In this document: positions 49,926 to 62,285 of the stretch, piece by piece | Layout of the letters: each line of letters begins with the position of its first letter | How positions within the stretch are numbered: position 1 is the first letter of the stretch | Source of the DNA: Chimonanthus salicifolius | Lineage: Eukaryota; Streptophyta; Magnoliopsida; Laurales; Calycanthaceae | Direction of reading: 5' to 3' | DNA: 64,000 bases | Assembly (NCBI GenBank): GCA_013350335.1 | Contig: CM023534.1 | Coordinates: forward strand, 868,001 to 932,000 | Position numbers and translations under genes: made by a program | Notes under the pieces: generated by a model | What the model was told of the DNA's origin: nothing | What the model saw: the letters and a program-made list of their open reading frames with translations, nothing else | Databases searched by the model: none

Positions 49926-49932
49926 TATAAAA
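49926..49932 (+). promoter_or_regulatory. TATA box of dehydrin C
   Basis: tataaaa in the context ttgccctataaaaggg, 103 bp before the ATG. Confidence 0.65.
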
Positions 49933-50028
49933 GGGTATAGATGAGTAGATCACTTCTTCAAACTTTCATTGCAAACGAAAGAGAAAACTGAGCAGCAGCA
50001 GCAGAGCGAGCCAGAAGAGAACGAAAAA

Positions 50029-50274
50029 ATGGCAGGAATCATTCACAAGATAGAAGAGAAAGTGCCGGGTCACGTGGGAGGAGTGCAGGGCCACAAAGAG
50101 ACAGGCAAGCACGGCCAAGAAGGCGGAATGATGGGCAAGATCAAGGACACCCTCCAACCCGTGGAAGGAGTGCAGGGCCACAAAGAGACAGGCAAGCACG
50201 GCCAAGAAGGCGGAATGATGGACAAGATCAAGGACACCCTCCACCCCGTGGGAGGAGAGAAGGGCCACAAATGA
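50029..50274 (+). CDS. Dehydrin C, HIRD11-like without S-segment (81 aa)
   Basis: Starts MAGIIHKIEEKVPGHVGG. The residues LHMGGGAAQDKHKYEQG found in A and D are missing, so the N-terminal segment runs directly into the module. Two 29-residue modules follow with K-segment cores GGMMGKIKDTLQP and GGMMDKIKDTLHP, then GGEKGHK and TGA. No Lys-rich or Ser-rich tail. The ATG at 50029 is chosen because it begins the family N-terminus; the frame is open further upstream but has no ATG there. The 3' UTR intron (50277-50513) is kept. TATA and frame are intact, so it may be expressed. Usual family length is about 98-100 residues. Confidence 0.82.
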   Translation: MAGIIHKIEEKVPGHVGGVQGHKETGKHGQEGGMMGKIKDTLQPVEGVQGHKETGKHGQEGGMMDKIKDTLHPVGGEKGHK

Positions 50275-50513
50275 AGGTAATATTTTCATAATATATCGTT
50301 TTTCCTTGTTTTTCACAATGCTTCTTTAATATTTTTGTGAAAATGGATTCTTTAAAAGTCAAATTACTGAAAAATGTATTTTATTTTTGAAAATAAATGT
50401 ACAAAATAGATATGAGTAATAATTTTTTGATCCACTAGGTTTTGAGTGGTACATAAATTGGAATTTGGATTTTACCATTGTCTGATTTCATTTTATTTTA
50501 TTTTTTATTGCAG

Positions 50514-51318
50514 AGGGATGGAAGATGGAGCATGATATGAAGTATGAAGGCTGGAGTATTAACTTTTTAGTTATTGTGCTCTTCCATCTATATATAATAT
50601 TATGTCCAATAAGCATTGTACTCTACTATTGAACATATTAATGATGAAGAATGCATTTCTTTTTCCTTAATGATATCTTATTTATTCTGTTAATGAGAAA
50701 TATATCTGCCGATATACTCTATATAAATGAGTGAAGATTGCAACTTCGCTCGGTCTTGATTCGATAATATAAATATATTTTTTATCTCACCAGAGACATT
50801 AGAGTAGAAAGTTTTTTGCAGATGTAGAAGATTGGTAAGGAACTGAGATTCAGTTTTAATTTGTTAAAATATTATATAATTAAATGACAAATGTAACATA
50901 AGAAATTTACTATTGCACATGCGTTAGATGTTTTGATCTTAAAAAATAAAAATAATAGCGTTAAGAAAGTTGCTCCAAACCGTGCCCAAGGACTTTGAGC
51001 TCATCCATGGCAGTGTTGCGACTTTTTAAAAAAATCAGAAACCAATCCTATCAAATTGTCGAAATAAATTAATTTTTTACTAATTTTTTGTAATTTTAAT
51101 TAAAAATGACATTTTAAGCAACTAATCAAAGGTTGACGACATGATTCAGCCCTAAAAACAAGAATCTTCTAAATTCTAATACATAATACGAACTTAGATA
51201 AAAAAAAAAAAAAGAAGGTTCAATGATAAATAACTTTTTTTTAATAATTTTATTAAACAAAAAGAAAGAAGTAATAAGAGGGTGAATTTGGATTCGAGTG
51301 CTCTCAAACTTTTAATAT
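50514..51318 (+). repeat. Flank of dehydrin C, homologous to 28730-29750
   Basis: Colinear with units A and B but lacks the ttgaaggtgaaactactc segment (28975-29330 in A). It runs into the truncated Vapyrin. Confidence 0.6.
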
Positions 51319-52713
51319 ATGAGTTTTTTAAATAATTTTGTATATCACTTGCCACCTGCTTCAACTCTCCCCGACTCATTCCCTCACTCGGATGATTCGT
51401 TCCTCCTACAAAGTGCAGTGGTGCCCGGGTTGTCCTCGCTCGACTCGGTCCCTGATGAATGGTTCACTACCAAGAAGAAGCAAGTCTTTATCGACAGTGG
51501 CATCAAAATAATGTTTGTGGGCTCGCCCATCTTGGCTCGCCTTGTTTCTCATTGCTCGATGGATGAACTCAGAGCAGTACTGGAGAGGAGTGACTCAGCA
51601 TGGCAAGCTGTTGACCCACTCGACTTGCAAGGCCAAACACTACTGCACCTTGCCATTGCCCGATGCCGACCCGACCTCGTGCAGCTCCTACTCGAGTTTG
51701 AGCCAGATGTGGAGGCTCGGAGCCGAGCTGGGCGTTCTCCGCTTGAAGCTGCAGCTGCGGCTGGGGAGCCACTCATCGTCGATCTCTTGCTAGCCCGGCG
51801 TGCGAGCACTGAACGCTCTGGCCCGTCGGCATGGGGGCCGCTGCATTTCGCAGCTGGCGCTGGGCACTTGGAAGTGATGAGGCTCCTTTTGATCAACCGG
51901 GCCGATGTCGACGCTGTCACAAACGACGGTCGGGCCGCATTACATTTAGCTGTGGAGGAGCGGCGTCGGGACTGCGCTCGGCTCTTGCTGGCTAACGGTG
52001 CACGTGTGGACATGCCAAGTGCAGACACGTGTGACACGCCACTGCATGTAGCGGCTAGCGTGGGTGATGAACATTTGGTTAAGTTATTACAACAGAAAGG
52101 TGCAAGCAAAGAGATACGAAATCGGCTTGGCAAGACGGCTTATGACATAGCAGCCGAGTCCGGTCACACTAGGCTTTTCGATGCACTGCGGCTCGGTGAT
52201 CGGCTCTGTAGCGCAGCTCGTAAGGGTGATCTGCGCGCGGTTCATCAGCTATTCGAGAAGGGCTCGGTGATCAACGGACGCGACCAGTATGGCTGGACCG
52301 CTCTCCATCGAGCCAGCTTCAAAGGGCATTTGGACATGGCCCGAAAACTGGTTGAAAGGGGAGTGGATATTGATGCCAAGGACGATGATGGGTATACGGC
52401 ATTGCACTGCGCCACCGAGTCCGGCAATGCCGACGTCATTGAATTGCTGATGAAGAAGGGAGCCGACGTCACAGCGCGCACCAACAAGGGTGTCACCTCA
52501 TTGCAAATCGCCAATTCTCTGCATTATTCCGGGATTGTGCGGATACTTGTTCAAGGAGGAGCCACTAGGGAGGGAGCTTCACCTCTAGCTGTGCCGGCAC
52601 CGCCGCTCCTCCACTGCACTCGGGCTGAAGAGCATGATCACTGGAGCATTACGAAGAAGGCGGCAAACCGGGCAAGTGCGAGGCGGCGTGGCGTGGCTTT
52701 GATAAGCCATTGA
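51319..52713 (+). pseudogene. Vapyrin C, 5'-truncated but open frame (464 aa)
   Basis: At 51341-51346 intergenic sequence equivalent to A 29770 joins Vapyrin codon 71, sharing tatc. This removes the promoter, leader and first 70 residues of the MSP domain (about 3.25 kb of unit). By chance an in-frame ATG lies just upstream (51319), adding MSFLNNFV before [11 protein letters not shown]. From there the frame is intact to the TGA at 52711-52713: the MSP end ([20 protein letters not shown]) and about ten ankyrin repeats ending [10 protein letters not shown]. The full-length family protein here would be about 526 residues. Whether it is transcribed is unknown. It could be a dead fragment, or an ankyrin-only protein. 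Confidence 0.88.
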
Positions 52714-54335
52714 CCTCTGCCTTCTATACTTGCAAAAGGAATAATTTCTTGCTTGCAATTTGAATTTTGAACAATGATATGCATTCATTGTTCACCACAA
52801 CTGATAGCATTGTTCACTTTTTTGCGCTCTCTCTCATTTGGAGCTCTTTTTAGCCACCCATAGAATCTTCTCCGGCAAGAACGTTAAAGGTCATTGAGGG
52901 ACTTTTTCACCTTGATTTCAAGTAGGCCCATATGATCCAACCAGCTAATGTGTGTGGATGTTTGCCATGTTGGCTTTTGAATGTCTTCCACATCAGCAAC
53001 TGATGTCTTTCGTGGGTCCACTGAATTGACAACATTTGAATTTATTTTCATGGTTTTTTGAGGCTTAACTCGTCTCAAATGGGCCCACGCCCATAACTGC
53101 TCAAATGGACTTTAATTCTGGCACAAGTGGGTCCATTATGTTGTGTCTGAGGTCCCCGGTTTGTTCCACAAATTCGAGAATAAATTAGAAGAACAAACTT
53201 GTCAATTTTGATTAACTGAGCCCGCTCGTCCTTCATCGGGCCCATATTGGATTCATCGGGTCCAATGCCTGCATCACTGACTCTTTTAAAAGGCATATAG
53301 TTTTCGACTTGATTCCTCTCGAGTTCAAGACTGAATCTGATATGTAAAGCCTTGAGTATGCAGCCATCTTCTACTGAGCGAATGAATACCACGGCCCTTC
53401 TCATGAATTTTCACACGCAGCATCGCCAGCTTATACAAGCCCATCGAGTTCAATTGCACCTTTTTCAGCCCAAATGTCACTGCTAGTCATATGGGGTTGG
53501 CCCTGTTTGCTAATCTATAACGTCTGACTCTGGATAAAGAGCTGTCCTGCTGCTACTCATCTCTCCATGAACAATTCATGTTTGGGACGATGTATGCCCA
53601 TATAACCAAATTTTGATTAATTTAAAAGTACCCTAGTTTAATGACGGCCCCATAACATTGTGAGAAGGGTTCTCAATCAAAGTTTCTTGGTCCATAATTA
53701 GTACAAGTAAATGGGCCAAAGTTTCCATTCATCACGGCCCAAACATTTTCATCATCAGGGCCAGATGTAATTGCAGAGTAAAGAAAAGTTTACGTCCAAG
53801 TTGAACACACATTAAGACCCACTGCATATACATTTTAGGCCAGGAAACACATCAACTCAAAAATATTAAACTGTGTAAGCCTAGAACTTTTGGACCTTTG
53901 ACATATTTCTGGCCCATAAAATGTTTGATGGCCCAAGAAACATTTGTTCAACTAGAGATTAATTTGAAGCCCTAGAAATATTACATGGCCCAAAAATAGA
54001 TTTGATCAAGTCTCTTAAACAATAAGACTAAGTAGGCTCAAGTCTATTTTATGACACATGATATCAGTCTAAAGAGGTCAAGCAATCCATGAACATAAAT
54101 AATATTTTTGTTTGTATTATATGGTCCAATCATAAGTGGACCCCAGAATAGTTCATATAGCATATCCAGGCCTATTTACAGAATTTTTTATTTTTTTTTT
54201 GAATGATGGGTTAGTATTTGAGGCCTACTTACAGATTTATGGGCCTATGATGTTTCTTCGACTCTTTAGATTCATCGTGGATCCAATGAACAAAACTGAC
54301 TGGGCCTTAAAAAAAGACAAAGCACGCTTCGGGCT
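52714..54335 (+). repeat. Post-Vapyrin block of unit C
   Basis: Matches 34376-36070 and 44200-45200. GGCCCA-rich. It lacks the 165-bp insert of unit A (joint at about 53305). Confidence 0.7.
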
Positions 54336-55740
54336 TCTTCATTTGTTTGCTTATAATTCCCCCTTAATCCTTTCATCTGTGTTTAATCCTCTCATCTGTG
54401 TTTCAGTTCGTCCACCGATTGCATTATTTGACTTATAGCCTGAACGAGTTTTAAGGAGTTGAAATGATAATCTTCTTTACATTTTGAGTATTTATCTTCA
54501 GATCTATTACTCCAAATTCATTGACAATAGAATTCTAGGGGTTGGTCTGACAATAAAAAAGTTTACCTTATAAAGTGGGGTCTTAAATTCAATTCACCTT
54601 CAATTTCAATGAGCCGCTCCTAATAGACTTAATTGATGTATAGATTGAGAGGTTTATATATATCCATGAGATTAGTCCCACCTTGAATATAGAGTGAAGA
54701 TTCCTATGTCATATAAAAAAATTGTTGAACACCATTTATCACCACGTCACATTCTTAGTATAAATCTTGGTATCGGCTGATAAATTTTTTCTTTTTTTTT
54801 AAAAAAAAAATCATCTTTATCAGTTGATATCGGTGATATATATTGAATATCGGCCGAGAATATTACCCCTAAAGAGAACATTGGGATCCATTGCTCTAAT
54901 CACCAATTCAAACCAGGGGTAAAAAAAACGGCCCAATTGATATTGCGACCGATATGCATATCGACTGATAAGTTTCTCTCTCCTCCGATATTCAAAACTG
55001 TAAAAAAACAGTATCGATTTTTGTTTTTTTTTTAAAAAAATAAAATAGATTTAAAAAACTGATATTTATGCATATCGGCCGATATGGTGACCGATATTCT
55101 AGATCGAATATCGGTCATATCGGCCGATAATCTTTTTGTATGGCCGATATCATTTGGTCTTCCAAAACAGATATATATCGGCTGATATAATATGTATTGA
55201 CCAATATTTTGACCCCTAATTCAAACCATTGGAGTTTTTTTTTTTTTTCAATTCAGACTGGTTACTCTAAGAATCTCATTTATTTTAATTTTTAAAATAC
55301 ACATATAAAATCTAACTGTACATCTAAATAATAGACTTGAAAGATGTATCTTTTAATTTAAAATTCAATAAATATTTAAATTAAAAAAAATAAATCTTAC
55401 AATCTTCCAAGTAAATACGCTTTGTCATTACGATTAGGATTATTCCTTTTTATAATTGCACAAGAAATTCACAATAAAAACGACAAAGGACGGTGGATGA
55501 TATCTTTTTTTTTCCATATCAATATCAATATAATACGAGTATCTTCACGCGATTCGATAAAGACGCGAAATAGTTAGAGACACGTGTACGGTAGACCTGC
55601 ATTCCTTGACTTGAGTGGCAAGTGCGCGCTTATGCACCGCATCTCGAGAAGAAAAGTGGATAACCGACATAGATTGATGGCATGTCCCCACCTATCATCA
55701 AATCAACTCACCAGAAACTGCAACGTCTGAAAGAAGAGAT
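54336..55740. other. Left part of unit D
   Basis: Contains a large TATCGGCCGATA-rich element (54760-55210). 55560-55740 matches C 46270-46308 plus 48440-48590, giving the empty site for the PIF-like element of C. It also contains acacgtgtac (about 55581). Confidence 0.5.
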
Positions 55741-55965
55741 GGTGGCATTAAAGGCAAAGCCCGCGCCTTTAGTTTTGCCGACATCAACTCACGTGGCTCC
55801 GTCTTATCCGTTTCTTTCCCAAGCCAAGTCTTATCTCCAACAGTTCCAACTCCCACCGACAAAGGGAATCTGAGCTCTACACGTGTCAATATCTCTACGC
55901 TCTATTTTCTTGGATCACGACGTCAAGCCGCATCGTCCTCACTACCGGACAAATTGTAAGCACCA
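55741..55965 (+). promoter_or_regulatory. Stress-type module of unit D
   Basis: Homologous to 25008-25200. It has the best ABRE of the three copies (cacgtggc at about 55792), a second acgtgtc (about 55881), gccgac and accgac. It lies about 2.3 kb from the dehydrin ATG, with a PIF-like element in between. Function inferred from motifs only. Confidence 0.45.
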
Positions 55966-56229
55966 ATGCACTAGTGAACAATATGATTCGCCAGATATTT
56001 CTAGTTTTCTATCAATGTTAGCGTTTATGCTTGAAATGTGTACGAACAACTTATTGTGATTTTATTTATCAAGTTAAAATAGTTTTAATTGATAGATCCA
56101 ATCACGATTAAAATATCGATCGATGTGTAAGTCGTAAAATTTTTCTTTTATTTTTCATTAATTAAAATTATTTTAATTATTTTTTTAATTAAATTGATAT
56201 TAAATAATATCAACAATATATATAAGATA

Positions 56230-56233
<4 letters not shown>

Positions 56234-56314
<81 letters not shown>
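56234..56314. repeat. (TA)n microsatellite
   Basis: About 40 TA dinucleotides in a row. Confidence 0.95.
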
Positions 56315-56317
<3 letters not shown>

Positions 56318-56589
56318 TTTAAAATAACATCTCTTTTTAATACAAAAATTGACGATCCTACTTCATAGTAATTATAGTTAAAATTTTAGATCAACGACAC
56401 CTCTGTTATAGATCACGTTAAACGTTGTTCCATTTAGATAGGGCATTAGCGTAATTAGAAAGAAGACCCATGGTGATAATAGAAAATCAGGATAAGATTT
56501 TCTTCCCACATGACACATTAATGAGTACTATTGGCCCAGCAAAGGGGCAGTTGAGTGTTACACTCCTTGCAGCGTGCATCGCATTGTAA

Positions 56590-58025
56590 GGCTGGTTTGG
56601 GTAAGAGGGCTAACCCTCCATTATATTTTCTTACTCTTGTTTGGTAAAAAGGAAATAAGAGTAAAAATTTACTCATCTCATCTTATTTTTGAATATTTTT
56701 TTAGAGATTGGAATATTCACAATATTCTACTCTTTAATACATCTTGTCTTTCTCTTTTTATCAATTATATATTATATAATTAAAAAATAATATATTTTAA
56801 ATAATTAGTAATTTAATTTTATTTGAAATTTATTTTAAAAATGTGTCAATATTTTTAACATAATATATTTGGATGAAGAATAAATTTTACAGGAGTTACT
56901 TTTAAGTAGGAATAAACTGATATATTAATAATTTTATAAGAATTAATATTTTTTATTAAATTTATCTAATATAAATAATAAAAATAAAATTTTATAAAAC
57001 ATAATTGTCAAAATATCCTATTTTTAAGAGGTGATTCTGTCGAAATTTCGATAAGGTCTCGAGACTCCGAAAGAATTTGAGGTTCATCATAATCTCTTTA
57101 AGAGTAATTAGCAATTTATTATCTTAGAAATTTGTTTTAAAAGTGTGTCAACATTTTCAACATGATACATTTAGATGAGAGTTAAATTTTACAGGAGTTA
57201 CTTAGAGTTACCCTTGAGTAGGGGTAACTGTAAGTAGGGATAATCTGACATAATAATTTGATAAAAATTAATAATTTTTATTAAATTCATATAATTTTAA
57301 AAATAAAAATAAAATTTTATGAAATATAATTATCAAAATGTCCTAATTTTAAAGAGTGATTCTCTCTAAATATTGAAAGGGTCTTGAAACTCCGAAAGAG
57401 TTTATTCATGATAATATCTTTTGGGGTAATTAACAATTTATTTTGTTGAATGTTTATTTTAAAAATTTGTTAATATTTTCAACGTGATGCATTTGGATGA
57501 AGGGTAAATTTTGCAGAGGTTACTTGGGGTTACCTTTGAATCCAGATAACGATAAGTAAGGATATCCTGAAATATTAACAATTTTATGAGAATTAATATT
57601 TTATTAAATTCATATAATATAAACATTAAAAATTATAATTTTTATGAAGAGATATGTTGATATTTTTTATTCATTTATTGAGATTTAAAATTATTATATC
57701 AAATTTTTTTTAATGTTAAAATGCAAGTGTTCATTTTAAATTATTATTATGAAAAATAATTTTTAAAAAAATAGATAATATTATTAAAATTTACTTTATA
57801 AATATTTTTTATTAATTATATTTTATAAAAAAATTTAAAAATATTAATATATTAATTACCCTTGTAATTATCAAATAATTTTTTTTTCTTTAAAATAAAA
57901 TTTTACTTTACTAATGTAATTATCAAATAAAATAGAGATGACCTCGGTTAAAAATGAACTCTACTAAATGATGAACCCTGATCAAAGATAATCTCTATAA
58001 AAATTACCCCACTCCAAAAGCAGCC
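56590..58025. mobile_element. PIF/Harbinger-like element, unit D
   Basis: Same site, orientation and TAA duplication (56587-56589, 58026-58028) as the element at 25996 in A, but 1436 bp and more decayed at its ends (GGCTGGTTTGGGTAAG). Empty in unit C. It ends 81 bp before the dehydrin TATA box. Confidence 0.75.
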
Positions 58026-58106
58026 TAAATTTAGACGAATGGTCATAATTGAAAATCAGGGTCCAGATTTTCTTTCCATCTGACCCATTAATGAGTGCCA
58101 TTGCCC

Positions 58107-58112
58107 TATAAA
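58107..58112 (+). promoter_or_regulatory. TATA box of dehydrin D
   Basis: tataaa in the context ttgccctataaaggg, 97 bp before the ATG. Confidence 0.7.
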
Positions 58113-58203
58113 GGGAACAGTTGAGTTGTTCACTTCATGAAACTTTCATTGCAAACGAAAGAGAAAACTGAGAAGAAACAGAGCAGCAGAAGAAAAGGAA
58201 AAA

Positions 58204-58506
58204 ATGGCAGGAATCATCCACAAGATAGAAGAGAAACTCCACATGGGAGGTGGGGCGGCTCAGGATAAGCACAAGGAGGAAGAGAAGCATAAGTACGAGC
58301 AGGGCCACGTGGGAGGAGTGCAGGGCCACAGAGAGACAGACAAGCACGGCCAAGAAGGCGGAATGATGGGCAAGATCAAGGACACCCTCCACCCCAAGGG
58401 TGAGGGAGAGGGACACACAGGCAAGGATCAGAAGAAGAAGAAGGAGAAGAAGAAGCATGGCGAGGGCCACAAACATGGCGACAGCAGCAGCAGTGACAGC
58501 GACTGA
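58204..58506 (+). CDS. Dehydrin D, KS-type (HIRD11-like), complete (100 aa)
   Basis: Layout is that of Arabidopsis HIRD11: N-terminus MAGIIHKIEEKLHMGGG, a Lys/Glu/His-rich stretch (KHKEEEKHKYEQ), one K-segment (QEGGMMGKIKDTLHP), a Lys tract (DQKKKKEKKKHGEGHKHG) and a C-terminal S-segment (SSSSDSD). Family members are disordered, bind metal through His, and guard proteins and membranes against dehydration and oxidative damage. The S-segment is a phosphorylation target in related dehydrins. Length matches the family norm. Only one VGGVQGH module is present, so this is the ancestral-like member of the array. The 3' UTR intron is 58517-58772. TATA intact, no upstream ATG, so it is the most likely functional copy. 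Confidence 0.92.
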   Translation: MAGIIHKIEEKLHMGGGAAQDKHKEEEKHKYEQGHVGGVQGHRETDKHGQEGGMMGKIKDTLHPKGEGEGHTGKDQKKKKEKKKHGEGHKHGDSSSSDSD

Positions 58507-58772
58507 ACAAGTTAAGGTAATATTATCATAAAATATCGTTTTTCCTTCTTTTTTTCTCCACAATGCTTCTTTAATATTTTTGTGAAAATGGATTCCTTAA
58601 AAGTCAAATTACTGAAAATTATATTTTATTTTTGAAAATAATGTACAAAATAGATATGAGTAATAACTTTTTGATCCATTAGAACAGATAACCCTAGGTT
58701 TGAGTGGTACATAAATTGGAATTTGGATTTTCCAATATCTGATTTTTATTTTGTTTTTGTTTTTGATTGCAG

Positions 58773-60457
58773 AGGGATGGAAGATGGAGCATGATATGAA
58801 GTCTGGAGTATTAACGTTTTAGTTCTTGTGTTCTTCCATCTATATATATTATTATGTCCAATAAGCATTGTACTCTACTATTGAACATACTAATGATGAA
58901 GAATGCATTTTCTTTTTATTCTGTTATAATTTGGTTTGTCTATTAAGTTTGGTTGAGGAAAAATCCGTGGAGTAAAAACACATGAAATGTTTACTCCATT
59001 TGAACCGGTCTTTAATTTTTTATTTTTAGACAGTGAAAACCCTAAAACAAGCTCTTCTAAAGATGTATTATATGCTAATGACAAGGTTAGGAATACGGCT
59101 TTGTTTAAAGTTATGGTAGTGACGAATGGTGGAATTGGTATATTTAAGGATCTTAGTCAAAATCATCATCAAAATCTTTAACTGATAATCTTCCGATTTA
59201 TGACTTAAGAGGTGTCAGGAGAAAAAAAAATGAAAATTTTAATAATTTTAAAAAATTAAATACTTTTAAAATCTGAATATCTATCTTAAACATGAATTTA
59301 GATTTAAATATCTTAAACTATACGATAGAATACGATTTTTAAAAGATGCTTACTTAGTTTAGACAAATAGTTGTATTGGTAGCCCAGAATTGTCCATTTA
59401 CTAAATCAAATTTTAAGACTTTTTAATTTTTATTTTTTGGCTAGTTGATGGTCAAAGAAAGGGCACAAAGCCACAAACCAAACCCATTTTGGCTTGTTAA
59501 TAGTTTACAGACCATTTCCCAATTTAATCTCTCTACATTCAAAATAAAAATATTTATAGATGTTATAAATGGGCATACAAAACAAGGCAAGTCTTTGTAA
59601 ATATTTATAAATATATAGGTTGTCATTTAGATTTTACAAGACATGGAAAAGGACTTAATCCTGCACCTTCAATGATGTTTTTACTTAAATAATAAGAGAT
59701 ATATTTATTAATAATTTGGTCAGCAGTATAGATTGAATCGGAATTGAATTATAAAGATAAGTTTGTTGAAACGTAGGTCTATGATTTTTTTTTTTACGAA
59801 GATAGGTTAAGTTTTTTAGAGGATTTGATTAATTTTTGGACATGTATAAATTTTCTATTATTTTTCTATTTATTTATCGAATAATTTTACATAGAGTTGC
59901 CTTTAGAATAATTTTACATTTAGAGTGGAATGAAAGATGTACTCAAGACTCACTTTTTGAATCTAGTTCGCAGTCATTGGTCCAACCCCTTTTGGTTCTT
60001 GAAAGGTCTGTTGAGATGGAGAGTTTATGAGAATTCAAGTTAAATATTTTTTTTAGATAAGATCTTAAATTCTATAAAGTTTTACTAAACGTAAGATTTA
60101 AAATTAATTCAATAGTGATTGGAAAGTGAAATGAATATAAATTTGTGTAGATATTCAAATAATAAATAATAGTGGTGTGAGAGTAGAAGAAAGGGCATTC
60201 CTTGATTTCAATGGAATGATTCTCAACTGATGAACTTTTTCACGGAACAAAAGCTAATAAGTGGAACATATCAATGAAAGATTTAAAGTCATTTCACTTG
60301 GCAGCTCGAATATCGACTGTATCATATCGATCGAAATCACAATATTGATTGATATCGATTATTTTTATAAAAAAAAATATCAACCAATATATCAGTCAAT
60401 ATCGAATTTTAAATTCTTGTCTTCTCTCATCACAAAATGATTATTTTCTATAGTGTA
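58773..60457 (+). repeat. Flank of dehydrin D, homologous to units A and B
   Basis: 3' exon from 58773, then DNA colinear with 30100-31170 and 43220-44195. A novel stretch at 58935-59220 is not seen in the other units. A short TATCGG patch lies at 60310-60420. Confidence 0.6.
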
Positions 60458-61860
60458 AGGGCTGCAACTCGAGTCGAGCGAGTTGAATTATAATAAATCC
60501 AACTTTAACTCAAGTCACAACACATTGAACCTAATCTGACCTGTCCTGAATTAAAAATTCGATTTAGTGAATCCGACCCGACTCGAGTTCGTAACACCCT
60601 CAACTAAACAATTGACTCGACCCAAGTTGCAACCATGGCTTTTATATTAACATAAATGTTCAGCATGTAAGTCTAAAAAAAATCTTTAAAAGACAGACCC
60701 AGAAGAGCATCGAGCTCAATGGTCATGAAAAAAATGCAAAAAAAAAAAGAAACTTTTTAACAGTTAGTACCTCTCATTCTGAAATGCAGTATTTTGGGAT
60801 TAACTGTAAATGATTCGGACACCAAATGATTCAGTCATCACAAAACTTAAAAGCATTTTAAAAATTTAATACTGCTCTCTGACTATTTTTCCAGTTGTTG
60901 ATTTAAAGCCTGTGAGAAAACTGAAGGAGAAAAAAATAGAGAAATCTGAGGAAAAGAGAGAACTCGGGGAGAGGAGAGAAAGGAACAGAGAGACGAGAGA
61001 GAGAAGGCCTTAGAGGGCTTACCTTGTACTGAGAGAGACACGGAAGGGATCTCCAGTCCGCAGCGATCGGCGAATGGCTGAGGCGGAGGGAAGGAGTAGG
61101 TGATGGAGAGCGAATGGCTGAGGCGGAGGGGAGGAGTAGGTGATGGAGAGAGACCGTCTGATGAGAAATGAGTGTTTTTTTTATTAGAGTTTGACTTTGC
61201 TACAGGAAAAAAGAGTATAGAAATCGAGAAATGGTTCATTTCTCTATGGTCTCTCTTCTTTTCTCAATTTTTCTCTCCTTTATCCTGTCCTTGGAAGAGA
61301 GAGAGAGAAAACGGTGGTAATACTGCTTTTGGGAAATTCAAAAATGTGGGTCGGGTCTTCTCGGGTTTACTCAGGGTCTGGTCAGATTGAGATTTAAAGA
61401 CCTCAGCTCAACTCTAATCCGAATTTTGTTCTAGTTTTTCAATTCTCAACCTGACCCGATCCGACCCTATGGCCCAACTTTTGCAACCCGACCCTTATGA
61501 TTTCTCGGGTCGGGTCTCTCAGGTTTACCCGGGTCAGATCGGGTTGAAATTTAAAGACCTCAGCCCAACCTGACCTGAATTTTGTTCGGGTTTTTCAATT
61601 CCCAATCCGACCCGACCCTATGGCCCTACTTTTCCAACCCTACCCTTATGATTTCTCGAGTCGGGTCTTCTCGAGTTTACCCGTGTCATGTCGGGTTGAT
61701 ATTTAAAGACCTCAGCCCAATCCGACTCAAATTTTGTTCTGGTTTTTTAATTCCCGACCCGACCCGACCCTATGGCCCCACTTTTGCAACCCGACCCATA
61801 TAATTTCTCGGATTGGATCATGCGGGTTAGGCTAAAACCCGACCCCAGTTACAGCCCTAC
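60458..61860. mobile_element. hAT-like element with 150-bp internal repeats and captured sequence
   Basis: Ends AGGGCTGCAACT and AGTTACAGCCCT are inverted repeats, flanked by ATAGTGTA/ATAGTGTT (8 bp, one mismatch). Unit A lacks the insert (cgtagtgttatc at 31164-31175). The right half repeats a unit of about 151 bp (tatggccc... cttttgcaacccgacc at 61468, 61619, 61771) rich in cgacccgaccc. The middle (60870-61330) is gene-like, CT/GA-rich, with a duplicated 41-bp stretch (gcgaatggctgaggcggagg at 61069 and 61110). It may be captured host 5' UTR. No transposase. Confidence 0.65.
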
Positions 61861-62278
61861 ATAGTGTTCTCGTGTTCAGGGGATAGAGAGATTTGTAGTT
61901 GTCCCAAAAAGTAGTCAAATATTCTAAAAAGATCACGACACGTTGGTCTTTAAAAAAAAGTTTCTAAAGTCATTTTATCACATTTTAACATTAATTTAAA
62001 GTAAAAAAACATGAAATCTATGAAATAAATCAATTTAGGGCAATCTACTGTAAGCTCGAATATATAGAATGCGTAAGTATACGGGTTCCCTGTGAGGTTT
62101 ATTCATCGGTAAAAGTAAAGTTTTAAATAGATCAAAATGTTAATTTTTTTAGATTTTGATTGATTTTCATTTGAAGCATTTTTATTTTTTAATTTATTAG
62201 GATATATAAAAATATTTAATTAATTAGGATATATAATTTGAAATATTCATCTATGCTAATTGGAGAAAGTCAATGCTT
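61861..62278. other. Spacer upstream of Vapyrin D
   Basis: Colinear with A 31170-31490 and 32538-32580. It lacks the MITE and AT-rich element present in A. Confidence 0.6.
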
Positions 62279-62285
62279 TATAAAA
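62279..62285 (+). promoter_or_regulatory. TATA box of Vapyrin D
   Basis: tataaaa, 226 bp before the ATG. A CT-rich leader follows (62395-62425). An AUG-stop (ATGTAG) lies at 62474-62479. Confidence 0.6.

Noticed and set aside
49969..50274. 101-aa extended reading of dehydrin C
   Set aside because: The extension has no ATG; the family start MAGII is at 50029, downstream of the TATA-driven leader.
51549..52133. 194-aa minus-strand frame opposite Vapyrin C
   Set aside because: GC-rich antisense shadow of the ankyrin repeats; similar shadows occur in A and D.
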